This document shows, one piece after another, positions 1 through 6,496 of a stretch of DNA of 6,613 nt (its first letter is position 1; each line of letters begins with the position of its first letter). Source of the stretch: Gammaproteobacteria bacterium (GTDB lineage Bacteria > Pseudomonadota > Gammaproteobacteria > Poriferisulfidales > Oxydemutatoraceae); the NCBI GenBank assembly GCA_007570905.1, contig RKSI01000010.1, positions 1 to 6,613 on the forward strand, read 5' to 3'. A model generated the notes under the pieces. The model made no database searches, was not told where the DNA came from, and saw only the letters and a list, made by a program, of their open reading frames with translations. The position numbers and the translations under genes were made by a program.

Positions 1-59
1 CACCGTGACCGCGCCTGCGGTTTAATGCGGGAGTAGTTCGCGCCTCCCGGACTTGAATC
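1..59 (+). promoter_or_regulatory. Leader upstream of the ATPase gene, with a small inverted repeat
   Basis: This is the 59-bp stretch before the first gene. Bases 28-33 (CGGGAG) pair perfectly with 44-49 (CTCCCG) around a 10-nt loop, giving a 6-bp hairpin that ends 10 nt before the ATG at 60. There is no run of T after it, so it does not look like an intrinsic terminator. TTTAAT at 21-26 could be a -10 element whose -35 lies outside the window, but it also contains a TAA that could end an upstream reading frame (codons from 2 to 25). No good Shine-Dalgarno lies 5-10 nt before the ATG; the purine-rich GGGAG at 29-33 is too far away. The region is truncated, so its role is uncertain. Confidence 0.3.
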
Positions 60-1160
60 ATGTCACGCGTTTGCCTCATCGATGTGTGCAAAACATTCGC
101 CGCCGCCGCGCCCCCGGTGGTCGACAAGTTGTCGGTGGAGATGGCGGAGAACGAGTTCTTGGTGTTGCTGGGGCCGTCCGGCTGCGGCAAATCCACCACC
201 ATGCGCATGATTGCCGGGCTGGAGACGGTCACCAGCGGCGAGATTCGCATCGATGGCCGAGTCGTCAACGACTTGGAGCCGAAAGACCGTGATGTGGCGA
301 TGGTGTTTCAGGACTACGCGCTGTATCCGCACATGAATGTGGCGCGCAACATGTCTTTTTCGCTGCGCTTGGCGCGTTTGTCGGCGGATGAAATTAAGCG
401 GCGGGTGGCGGTGGCGGCGAAGATGTTGGACATCGAGGAATTATTGAACCGCAAGCCGGCGCAACTGTCCGGCGGGCAGCGCCAGCGCGTCGCCATCGGG
501 CGCGCGATTGTGCGCGATGCCGGCGTGTTTTTGTTCGATGAGCCGCTGTCCAACCTCGACGCCCGGCTGCGCGGGCAGATGCGCGACGAGTTGGCCTTGA
601 TGCGTCGCGAGTTAAACAAGAGCGTGGTGTATGTGACGCATGACCAAATCGAGGCGATGACCTTGGGCGACCGCATCGTGGTGCTGTCGGATGGCCGCGC
701 GCAGCAAATCGGCACGCCGGAAGCGTTGTATAAACGCCCGACGAATCAATTCGTGGCCGGGTTTATCGGCACGCCGCCGATGAATTTTTTGCCCGGTGAA
801 TTGCGCGAAACGGATGGGGAATTGACGGTCGACGGCGATGGGTTTTGTTTTGCGCTGCCCGACCGAATGCGCGAGCGCGTGAGCGGGCGGCACCGTCGCG
901 AGGTGGTTGTGGGCGTTCGCCCGGCCGCTTTTATGCCGGCGGCGGAAGCGCGCGCCGACACCGGCGGCCGGCTGAAGTTGCCGGTGCTGGTGTCCGAGTA
1001 TGTCGGCGCGTCGTCGATTGTGATTTCGCGCTGCGGCGGGCGGCGCATCGTGCTGGAAATTCGCTCGGACAACGCGCTGCCCGCGGGCGATTCGATGGAA
1101 TTTTTTGTCGCCGGCGAGGCGGTGTATTTGTTCGACCCGGAAAACGGACAGGCGATTTAA
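60..1160 (+). CDS. ABC transporter ATP-binding protein, MalK/UgpC (CUT1) type
   Basis: This 366-aa cytoplasmic ATPase would power carbohydrate import as the homodimeric engine of a CUT1 importer. All nucleotide-binding motifs are intact: Walker A GPSGCGKST (38-46), Q-loop Gln84 in MVFQDYALYP, signature LSGGQ (136-140), Walker B VFLFDEP (156-162, with Asp160 and catalytic Glu161), D-loop SNLD (164-167) and switch His194 in YVTHDQ. Residues from about 235 to the end form the extra C-terminal TOBE/OB-fold region that separates MalK/UgpC-type ATPases from shorter ones, and the length is typical. The start at 60 is chosen because an in-frame TGA lies at 54-56 and MSRVCLIDVCKTF begins like other family members; the ribosome site is weak. 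The gene precedes its likely binding-protein and permease partners by 125 bp, and that gap has its own candidate promoter, so the ATPase may be expressed separately. The substrate cannot be read from this subunit, and ATPases of this family can serve more than one importer. Confidence 0.95.
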   Translation: MSRVCLIDVCKTFAAAAPPVVDKLSVEMAENEFLVLLGPSGCGKSTTMRMIAGLETVTSGEIRIDGRVVNDLEPKDRDVAMVFQDYALYPHMNVARNMSFSLRLARLSADEIKRRVAVAAKMLDIEELLNRKPAQLSGGQRQRVAIGRAIVRDAGVFLFDEPLSNLDARLRGQMRDELALMRRELNKSVVYVTHDQIEAMTLGDRIVVLSDGRAQQIGTPEALYKRPTNQFVAGFIGTPPMNFLPGELRETDGELTVDGDGFCFALPDRMRERVSGRHRREVVVGVRPAAFMPAAEARADTGGRLKLPVLVSEYVGASSIVISRCGGRRIVLEIRSDNALPAGDSMEFFVAGEAVYLFDPENGQAI

Positions 1161-1200
1161 TGCAACGCCAGCGCCGGTTGCCGCCACCATCCGCGCGTGT

Positions 1201-1227
1201 TTGAGCGCGCGGAATTTGCGCTATAGT
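1201..1227 (+). promoter_or_regulatory. Candidate sigma70 promoter for the binding-protein operon
   Basis: TTGAGC at 1201-1206 (4 of 6 matches to TTGACA, counted position by position) is followed after 15 bp by TATAGT at 1222-1227 (5 of 6 matches to TATAAT). The spacer is 1-2 bp shorter than the optimum. Transcription would begin near 1234, leaving about a 50-nt leader before the ATG at 1286. The surrounding 125-bp gap (1161-1285) has no gene, no obvious terminator for the ATPase and no clear operator palindrome, so read-through from the ATPase gene is also possible. Confidence 0.55.
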
Positions 1228-1271
1228 CGCCGAATATCACATGGCATCGAACGCTTTTTAACCATTCCAAC

Positions 1272-1277
1272 GGAGGA
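1272..1277 (+). promoter_or_regulatory. Strong Shine-Dalgarno of the solute-binding protein gene
   Basis: GGAGGA lies 8 nt before the ATG at 1286. It is the best ribosome-binding site in the window and settles the start of the binding-protein gene. It fits the need for binding protein in excess over the membrane subunits. Confidence 0.8.
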
Positions 1278-1285
1278 ATCGACCG

Positions 1286-2608
1286 ATGAATCACAAACAC
1301 ATCGCCGCGGCCGCGGCGCTCGCCATGCTGCCGGCGCTGGCGGCGGCCAATCCGTATCAACCGTATGCCGGCACGACGCTGGTGGTGAGCTTCCCCAACC
1401 ACCCGCACTACGACGCCGTGGACAAAGTGCTGCCGGACTTCACGCGCGAGACCGGCATCGAGGTGGAAGTCGACAAACTGCAATACACCAAGATGCGCGA
1501 CAAGCAGTTGCTGGAGATGGCGAAGCCGCGCGGCGATTACGACTTGGTCGCATATGTCGTGTTCTCGAAGACCGACTTCGTGGCGAAGAATCTCATCGAG
1601 CCGCTGGCGCCGTATTTTTTGAATCCGGCCCTGGCCGACCCGGACTACGACCCGGACGACCTCATCGATGTGTATGTCGAAAACGCCGGCTTAGTCGGCG
1701 GCAAAAAGGGCTACTTGCCGGGCCCGACCGCGGGCTTGTACGGCGTGCCGTTTGGCGCGGAGACTTCCGTGTTGGCGTATCGCCGCGACATCTTCGACAA
1801 GCACGGTTTGCAAGTGCCCGCCACTTACGATGAGTTGCTGGAAGTCGCGTGCAGAATCCCCGAACTGGAACCGGGCATGGGCGGCCTGGCCAGCCGCAGC
1901 CAAAGCGGCCATCAGATTATCCACGCGTGGCTACTGCACCTGGCGCCGTTGGGCGGGCGGATTTTCGACGACCACTGGAATCCGATTTTTAACCAAGCGC
2001 CCGGCGTGCAGGCGGCCGAGACGCTGAAGCGGATTTTGGCGTGCGGCCCCAAAGGCGGCGCCGGCCAGGGCTTCGGCGGCATGAAAGAGTTATTTCTGCA
2101 GGGCAAAACCGCGATGTTCCTGGACAGCACCGTGGTCTCCGGCGAGGTGGACGACCCGAACAAATCGCGCATCGTCGGCAAAGTCGGCTGGGCGTTGCAC
2201 CCGACCGGCGCGCGCCGCGGCTCGCAAACCGGCGGTTTCGGCATCGCCATTCCGCGCAACTCGCAGAACAAAGAGGCCGCGTTTCTCCTGATGCAGTGGC
2301 TAACCGGCAAAGCGACCGACAAAAAAATCGCGCATGCCGGCGGCAGCCCCAACCGCAAATCCACCTTTGCCGACCCGGCCATGCAGCGGCGCTTCCCGCA
2401 TTTTGCGGTGTTCGGCGAGGCGCTGAAATTTGCCGATGCCGACTGGCGGCCGTTGTTGCCGGTGTGGGTGGGCGAGTTGAAGGGCATGATTGGCCCCAAA
2501 CTCTCCGATGCCATCGTCGGCGACGCGCCCATCCAGGCGACGCTGGATGAATTGGCCGAGCGCACGCGCCGGGTGATGCAGCGCGAGGGCTTCTACACCT
2601 ACCAGTGA
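1286..2608 (+). CDS. Periplasmic extracellular solute-binding protein, family 1 (carbohydrate type)
   Basis: This 440-aa protein is the substrate-capturing component of the importer. Residues 1-21 form a Sec signal peptide: basic MNHKH, an Ala/Leu-rich core, and a likely cleavage after Ala21 (ALAAA|NPYQ). No cysteine follows the cleavage site, so it is a soluble periplasmic protein, not a lipoprotein. Family-1 features follow in order: LVVSFPNHP near residue 32, PDFTRETGIEVEVDKLQY (about 50-67), GDYDLVAY (83-90), the hinge-region segment YGVPFGAETSVLAYRRDIF (152-170), PATYDEL (178-184), FLQGKTAMFLDS (270-281) and GGFGIAIPRNSQNKEAA (316-332). The length is normal for the family. The start is fixed by GGAGGA and the signal peptide. 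It is first in the run and is followed by the two permeases, as in malEFG-like operons. Substrate specificity cannot be predicted; the lactonase downstream suggests a sugar, aldonate or lactone. No frameshift or missing region is seen. Confidence 0.93.
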   Translation: MNHKHIAAAAALAMLPALAAANPYQPYAGTTLVVSFPNHPHYDAVDKVLPDFTRETGIEVEVDKLQYTKMRDKQLLEMAKPRGDYDLVAYVVFSKTDFVAKNLIEPLAPYFLNPALADPDYDPDDLIDVYVENAGLVGGKKGYLPGPTAGLYGVPFGAETSVLAYRRDIFDKHGLQVPATYDELLEVACRIPELEPGMGGLASRSQSGHQIIHAWLLHLAPLGGRIFDDHWNPIFNQAPGVQAAETLKRILACGPKGGAGQGFGGMKELFLQGKTAMFLDSTVVSGEVDDPNKSRIVGKVGWALHPTGARRGSQTGGFGIAIPRNSQNKEAAFLLMQWLTGKATDKKIAHAGGSPNRKSTFADPAMQRRFPHFAVFGEALKFADADWRPLLPVWVGELKGMIGPKLSDAIVGDAPIQATLDELAERTRRVMQREGFYTYQ

Positions 2609-2610
2609 TT

Positions 2611-2626
2611 TCGCCCGCCCGGGCGA
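2611..2626 (+). promoter_or_regulatory. GC-rich hairpin between binding-protein and permease genes
   Basis: TCGCCC (2611-2616) pairs perfectly with GGGCGA (2621-2626) around the loop GCCC. This compact 6-bp stem starts 2 nt after the binding-protein stop and ends 7 nt before the permease ATG. There is no U-tract, so it is unlikely to be a full terminator. Stem-loops at this position in other sugar-transport operons (such as malE-malF of enteric bacteria) protect the upstream mRNA and lower downstream expression; the same role here is an inference. Confidence 0.5.
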
Positions 2627-2627
2627 C

Positions 2628-2633
2628 GAGGAA
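2628..2633 (+). promoter_or_regulatory. Unusually close ribosome-binding site of permease 1
   Basis: GAGGAA runs directly into the ATG at 2634, so the GAGG core (2628-2631) is only 2 nt from the start codon instead of the usual 5-9. It also lies just downstream of the hairpin at 2611-2626. The next in-frame ATG (2685) would fall inside the first membrane segment, so 2634 is kept as the start. Initiation may be weak, which would suit a low-copy membrane subunit. Confidence 0.45.
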
Positions 2634-3539
2634 ATGCGGGCCGGTTATGCAACGCGCTTAAGCCGCATCGCGCCGTACGCGTTTATGGCGCCGGCGGTGA
2701 TGATTATGGCCGGCGCGTTGCTGTGGCCGTTGGCGCATTCGGTGTGGCTGAGTTTCCACGAATGGAAACTCGGCACACCGCAGGATGCGGCGGTGTTCAC
2801 CGGCCTGGAAAACTACCGCATCCTGTTGGCCGACCCGGACACGCTCACCTCGTTGCGCGTCACTTTGGTGTTCGCGTTCACGGTGGTGGCGCTGGAGGTG
2901 GCGTTGGGAGTCGGCTTGGCGATTTTGCTGGAGCGGCCGATTCGCGGGCTGAACGCGCTGCGCAGCATTTTTATCATGCCGATGATGATTGCGCCCATCG
3001 TGGTGGGCTTGCTGTGGCGGTATATGTATAACGAGCAGTTCGGCCCGCTGGCGCAACTGTTGTTTATGTTCGGCGTGGAGGAGAGTCCGCCGTGGCTGAC
3101 CTCGCCGGACTGGGCGTTGGCCTCGGTCATCATCGCCGATGTGTGGCAGTGGACGCCGTTCATTTTTATCTTGGCGTTGGCTGCGTTGCAGAGCGTGCCG
3201 ACTTCGGTGGTGGAAGCGGCGCGCATGGACGGCGCGCGGCCGCGGCAAACCGTGTTGTATGTAAAACTGCCGTTGATTCTGCCGGTGATTATTGTCGCCG
3301 CGTTGCTGCGCCTCATCGATGCGTTCAAGGTGCTCGAGGTCATCTTTATTATGACCGAAGGCGGACCGGGGCTCAGCACCGAAATCCTGTCCATGCGCAT
3401 TTACAAAACCGCGTTTGAGTTCCAGCAGTTGGGGCGCGCCTCGGCGCTGTCCAACTTGTTGTTGCTGTTGGTGGCCGCCATCAGCGTGGGCTTGGTGTTG
3501 TTTAACAAACTGCGTGAGCGCGCCCATGCAAGCGGGTGA
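2634..3539 (+). CDS. Sugar ABC transporter permease, MalF/UgpA type (permease 1)
   Basis: This 301-aa inner-membrane protein is one half of the importer's translocation channel. Six hydrophobic segments are visible at about residues 13-36, 73-98, 108-130, 160-183, 211-236 and 270-290. The N-terminus RIAPYAFMAPAVMIMAGALL and the following SVWLSFHEWKL are characteristic of MalF-like permeases, as is NYRILLADP near 60. The cytoplasmic EAA loop, which docks on the ATPase, is EAARMDGA (194-201) followed by KLPLILP (211-217), with the conserved Glu194, Gly200 and LP pair intact. The length is normal for CUT1 permeases that lack the large MalF periplasmic insertion. It begins 25 nt after the binding-protein gene, and its last 14 bp overlap permease 2, implying translational coupling. 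The substrate is unknown. Confidence 0.93.
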   Translation: MRAGYATRLSRIAPYAFMAPAVMIMAGALLWPLAHSVWLSFHEWKLGTPQDAAVFTGLENYRILLADPDTLTSLRVTLVFAFTVVALEVALGVGLAILLERPIRGLNALRSIFIMPMMIAPIVVGLLWRYMYNEQFGPLAQLLFMFGVEESPPWLTSPDWALASVIIADVWQWTPFIFILALAALQSVPTSVVEAARMDGARPRQTVLYVKLPLILPVIIVAALLRLIDAFKVLEVIFIMTEGGPGLSTEILSMRIYKTAFEFQQLGRASALSNLLLLLVAAISVGLVLFNKLRERAHASG

Positions 3540-4362
3540 ACATCGCGCCGGCGCCGGCCCGGCCTACTATGTGTTTTTGGCCGGCATGGCGTTGCTGTGC
3601 CTGGCGCCGGTGGTGTTGATGGTGGTCACCTCGCTGAAAGTGCGCACGCAAATATTCAGCGACAAACTGACTTTCTTCTTTGTCCCCACGGTCTCGCATT
3701 ACGCGGCGGCGTTCGGCGACGCCGCATTGACCCGCACCTTGGGCAACTCCATGGCCGTGGCGCTGTTCGCCACCGCGCTGACCATGGCGGCCGGTTGCAT
3801 GGCCGCTTATGCGCTGGCGCGGTTCTCGTTCTTCGGGCGCGGCGTGGTGTCCGGCGCCACATTGCTGATGCGCATGGTGCCGCCGGCCGTGTTGGTCGCG
3901 CCTATTTTCATGTTGTGGACCTACCAGTTCGGCATCTCCGACACCTTGTCCGGCTTGGTGCTGGCATACACCGCGCTCAACTTGCCGTTCGTGATTTGGA
4001 TACTGCAGAGTTTCTTCGCCCAGACGCCGCCGCAACTGGAGGAAGCGGCGCGGTTGGACGGCGCCAATCCGTTCCAGACTTTCTTCTTCGTCATCTTGCC
4101 GATTGTCGCGCCGGGCATGGCCGCGGCGGCCATCTTCGCGTTTCGCATCGCCTGGAACGAGTTCATTTTGGCGCTGGTGCTGACCAACCGTTTTACGCGC
4201 ACGATACCGGTGGAAATCTCGCTGTCCATCTCCGAGCACAACATCGCGTGGGGCAAGGTCATGGCGGTGGGGACGCTCATCGCCATCCCGCCGCTTATCT
4301 TCACCTTCATCGCCGCGCGCCACATCGTCCGGGGCCTCACGGCCGGGGCGGTCAAGGGATGA
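3526..4362 (+). CDS. Sugar ABC transporter permease, MalG/UgpE type (permease 2)
   Basis: This 278-aa inner-membrane protein pairs with permease 1. The frame is open further upstream (an ATG at 3415), but that extension lies within permease 1 and reads as Cys/Trp/Ser-rich shadow sequence. The ATG at 3526 gives a family-like N-terminus with the first helix at about 13-36, and GTGAG (3514-3518) is a modest ribosome site. Typical elements are LAPVVLMVVTSLK (26-38), the C-terminal half of the first helix, then NSMAVALFATALT (74-86) and AAYALARFSF. The EAA loop reads EEAARLDGANPFQTFF (172-187) followed by VILPIVAPG (189-197), with Glu173, Gly179 and the LP pair conserved. WNEFILALVLT (210-220) is a familiar late-helix motif. 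The gene overlaps permease 1 by 14 bp, and its stop overlaps the next start by 4 bp (ATGA). It uses TTC far more than TTT for Phe, unlike the ATPase gene. Confidence 0.93.
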   Translation: MQAGEHRAGAGPAYYVFLAGMALLCLAPVVLMVVTSLKVRTQIFSDKLTFFFVPTVSHYAAAFGDAALTRTLGNSMAVALFATALTMAAGCMAAYALARFSFFGRGVVSGATLLMRMVPPAVLVAPIFMLWTYQFGISDTLSGLVLAYTALNLPFVIWILQSFFAQTPPQLEEAARLDGANPFQTFFFVILPIVAPGMAAAAIFAFRIAWNEFILALVLTNRFTRTIPVEISLSISEHNIAWGKVMAVGTLIAIPPLIFTFIAARHIVRGLTAGAVKG

Positions 4363-5579
4363 GTTGGCCGGCGCGCGCCGTCGCCGCTGCAGTGTTGTTG
4401 CTGTTCTCAATTCGCGCGGTCGCCGACACGGCCACCGGCTGCCCGCCCGGCTGGTCGAAAACCCGCCCGCCGCCCTCCGAGTTGCTGATGTGTTGGCGCA
4501 TCGACGATGAAGTGTTGCGCGTCGAGATGTCGCATCCCGGCCGCGTTTGGCTGGCGTTGGGGTTTGGCGAGGGCATGACCGGCGCCGATGCAATCGTCGG
4601 CCGGCCGGACACCGGCGAAGTGTTGGATGTTTTCATCGCCGGGCTCACCGCCGACTCCATCACCGCCGACTCGCAGCAGGATGTAACCGAAGCGGCGGTC
4701 GATTTTGACCGCGCGCGCACCGCGCTTCGCTTCACCCGCGCGCTGGATACCGGCGATGCGGAGGACTTCGTCATCGCGTCGGCCGCCGGGGATGTTTCCC
4801 CGGTGATTTGGGCGGTCGGCGACGCGCCGGGCTTCGATGGCCACTTCGCGCGCGGCGTATTGCGGGTGGACTGGCATGGCGGCGCGCGTTTTGTGTGGCG
4901 CACGGAGGTCGTCTTTCATGCCGCGCTGATGCTGCTGGCTTGGGGCGCACTCCTGCCGCTTGGCATCGTCATCGCGCGCTACTTTAAGGTGCTGCGGAGC
5001 CAAGATTTCCCGCGCGAGTTGGACAATCGATTCTGGTGGAACTGGCATCGCATTCTGCAATACGGCGGCGTGTTAGTTGCCACGGTCGCGTTGCTGCCGG
5101 TGCTGCGCGCGCATCGTGACGGCATCACCCACTGGCATGCGGCGGCCGGGTTTGTCGCCCTGGCGCTGGGCTACCTGCAGGTCTTGGGCGGCGTGCTGCG
5201 CGGCTCCACGGGCGGGCCGGTGGATGCCGACGGCCGCCCCAATCCGCCGGCAAAAATCCGCGGCGACCACTACGACATGACGCGCCGCCGCCGCCTCTTC
5301 GAGTTCGCGCACAAAAAAGGCGGCTACTTGGCCGCGCTGGCCGGCGGCATCGCCATCGCCCTCGGCATGAATACCGTCGGCGCGCCGCCGCTCGTCTGGC
5401 TGGCTTTCGCCGCCTGGCTGTGCGCGTTGGCGGTGTGGTTTGCGTGGTTGCAAAAAAGCGGGCGGTGGGTGGACACTTACATCGCCATCTGGGGGCCGGA
5501 TGAGCGCCACCCCGGCAACCGCGCGCGACAGCAAACAGCAACCGGGGACCCAAGCCATGAAAATCGAATGCGTTGTTGA
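4359..5579 (+). CDS. DOMON domain plus cytochrome b561 membrane protein (CYBDOM-like)
   Basis: This 406-aa protein is predicted to move electrons across the inner membrane. Residues 1-22 look like a Sec signal peptide (cleavage after AVA). A periplasmic DOMON domain (about 40-172) includes WLALGFGEGMTGADAIVG (64-81) and GHFARGVLRVDW (161-172). Met73 and His162 sit where DOMON cytochromes such as the cellobiose dehydrogenase heme domain place their heme b ligands. Cys28 and Cys45 could form a disulfide. The b561 part has five hydrophobic segments (about 184-208, 231-250, 258-280, 321-339, 343-365). Candidate heme histidines are His187 in HAALM, His230 in WHRILQ, His258/His260 in HWHAAAGF and His318 in HKKGGY. 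The conserved-looking tail YIAIWGPDERHPGN (374-387) follows. The open frame runs far upstream, but ATG 4359 alone gives a signal peptide. Start and stop overlap both neighbours (4 bp and 23 bp), so it belongs to the transport operon, an unusual place for this family. The physiological electron donor and acceptor are unknown. Confidence 0.88.
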   Translation: MSWPARAVAAAVLLLFSIRAVADTATGCPPGWSKTRPPPSELLMCWRIDDEVLRVEMSHPGRVWLALGFGEGMTGADAIVGRPDTGEVLDVFIAGLTADSITADSQQDVTEAAVDFDRARTALRFTRALDTGDAEDFVIASAAGDVSPVIWAVGDAPGFDGHFARGVLRVDWHGGARFVWRTEVVFHAALMLLAWGALLPLGIVIARYFKVLRSQDFPRELDNRFWWNWHRILQYGGVLVATVALLPVLRAHRDGITHWHAAAGFVALALGYLQVLGGVLRGSTGGPVDADGRPNPPAKIRGDHYDMTRRRRLFEFAHKKGGYLAALAGGIAIALGMNTVGAPPLVWLAFAAWLCALAVWFAWLQKSGRWVDTYIAIWGPDERHPGNRARQQTATGDPSHENRMRC

Positions 5580-6453
5580 AATCCAAAACCGCGTCGGCGA
5601 GAGCCCGATGTGGTCGGTCGCCGAGCAGTGCCTGTGGTGGGTGGATGTGCGCGGCAAAACACTGCACCGCCTGCGCGCCGACGGCGGCCGCGACGACTGG
5701 CAACTGCCGGATTTCATCGGCTGCTTGGCGCTGTGCCGCTCCGGCCGACTCATCGTCGCGCAAGGCAACGCGTTAGCGTTCTTCAACCCGGCCGACGGTG
5801 CGCTCACGGAATTCGCCCGCCCCGAACCGGAGCGCCCGGGCAATCGCTTCAACGACGGCAAATGCGACCGCTTGGGCCGGTTTTGGGTCGGCACGATGGT
5901 GAACAACTTCGGCGACGACGGTGGCGACATCCCCATCGACCGCGCGGACGGCGCGTTTTACCGCTTGGATAAGGATTTGACCATGACTCGCGTCGCGGAC
6001 GAGATGTGGATTCCCAACACCGTCGCCTGGAGCCCGGACGACCGCGTGTTCTACCTCGGCGACAGCATCCCCAACACCATCCGCGCGTTTGATTTTGACC
6101 TGCAAAGCGGCAGCATCTCCAACCCGCGCTTGTTCGCCAAAAACCCGGACCCGGGCCACTTGGACGGCTCCGCCACCGACGCCGAAGGGTTCTTGTGGAA
6201 CACGCACTGGGGCGCGGGCAAAATCGTGCGATACCACCCCGATGGCGGCATCGACAGGGAAATCACCTTTCCGGTGCCGGCGCCGTCCAGTTGCATCTTC
6301 GGCGGGGCTGATTTGGACTGGCTATATGTGACCACCGCGCGCGAGACGCTGAGCGCAGAGCAACTCGCGGATTTCCCCCTATCCGGCAGCGTGTTCGCGT
6401 TCCAGCCCGGCGTGCCGGGCCTGCCGGAGCCGGTGTTTGACGATGGCGACTGA
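5557..6453 (+). CDS. SMP-30/gluconolactonase/LRE family protein (probable sugar lactonase)
   Basis: This 298-aa six-bladed beta-propeller enzyme probably hydrolyses an aldonolactone to the sugar acid using one divalent metal. The expected metal ligands are present: Glu15 in VGESPMW, Asn154 in WIPNTVAWSPDD and Asp203 in HLDGSATDAEG. The substrate-pocket motif RFNDGKCDRLGRFWVGTM (97-114) is complete, and FGGADLDWLYVTTAR (248-262) matches the last-blade signature. There is no signal peptide, so it acts in the cytoplasm. ATG 5557 is preferred because it gives the family's usual short N-terminus and has GGGGA (5544-5548) 8 nt upstream. An in-frame ATG at 5500 would add 19 polar residues (beginning MSATPATARDS) and cannot be ruled out. 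It overlaps the cytochrome gene by 23 bp and is the last gene of the run. Related proteins hydrolyse glucono-, galactono-, arabino- or xylono-lactones, and the exact substrate here is open. Thr155 replaces the glycine common after the metal-binding Asn. Confidence 0.93.
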   Translation: MKIECVVEIQNRVGESPMWSVAEQCLWWVDVRGKTLHRLRADGGRDDWQLPDFIGCLALCRSGRLIVAQGNALAFFNPADGALTEFARPEPERPGNRFNDGKCDRLGRFWVGTMVNNFGDDGGDIPIDRADGAFYRLDKDLTMTRVADEMWIPNTVAWSPDDRVFYLGDSIPNTIRAFDFDLQSGSISNPRLFAKNPDPGHLDGSATDAEGFLWNTHWGAGKIVRYHPDGGIDREITFPVPAPSSCIFGGADLDWLYVTTARETLSAEQLADFPLSGSVFAFQPGVPGLPEPVFDDGD

Positions 6454-6468
6454 AACGGCGCGGCGTGA

Positions 6469-6496
6469 CGCGGCGGCGGTTGCGCGGCGGCGGTTG
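6469..6496 (+). repeat. Perfect 14-bp tandem duplication upstream of tRNA-Asn
   Basis: The unit CGCGGCGGCGGTTG occurs twice with no gap and no mismatch (6469-6482 and 6483-6496) between the lactonase stop codon and the tRNA. The end of the first copy and the start of the second supply the tRNA promoter's -35 element TTGCGC. It probably arose by slippage or a small duplication and may change between strains. Confidence 0.8.

Noticed and set aside
2..25. Possible C-terminal tail of an upstream gene (TVTAPAV then TAA)
   Set aside because: Seven codons are too few to support a gene call; the TAA could equally be part of a -10 element.
1201..1220. GCGC-rich inverted repeat as an ATPase-gene terminator
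   Set aside because: The pairing GCGC...GCGC is short, overlaps the candidate promoter and has no T-run directly after it.
3415..3525. Extended N-terminus for permease 2 from the ATG at 3415
   Set aside because: The 37 added residues are a Cys/Trp/Ser/Pro-rich shadow of permease 1. The ATG at 3526 gives the normal family N-terminus.
3597..4358. Large N-terminal extension of the cytochrome protein
   Set aside because: It is an out-of-frame reading of permease 2, rich in Gly, Arg and His. The signal peptide begins only at 4359.
3502..4593. Long minus-strand open frame of 363 codons, and a similar one at 2658-3527
   Set aside because: They lie antisense to clear permease genes, their products are Arg/His/Gln-rich with no recognisable domain, and long antisense frames are expected in GC-rich coding DNA.
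5500..5556. Alternative SMP-30 start at ATG 5500
   Set aside because: It has a G-rich upstream stretch, but the added polar residues have no family counterpart. Kept only as a lower-ranked alternative.
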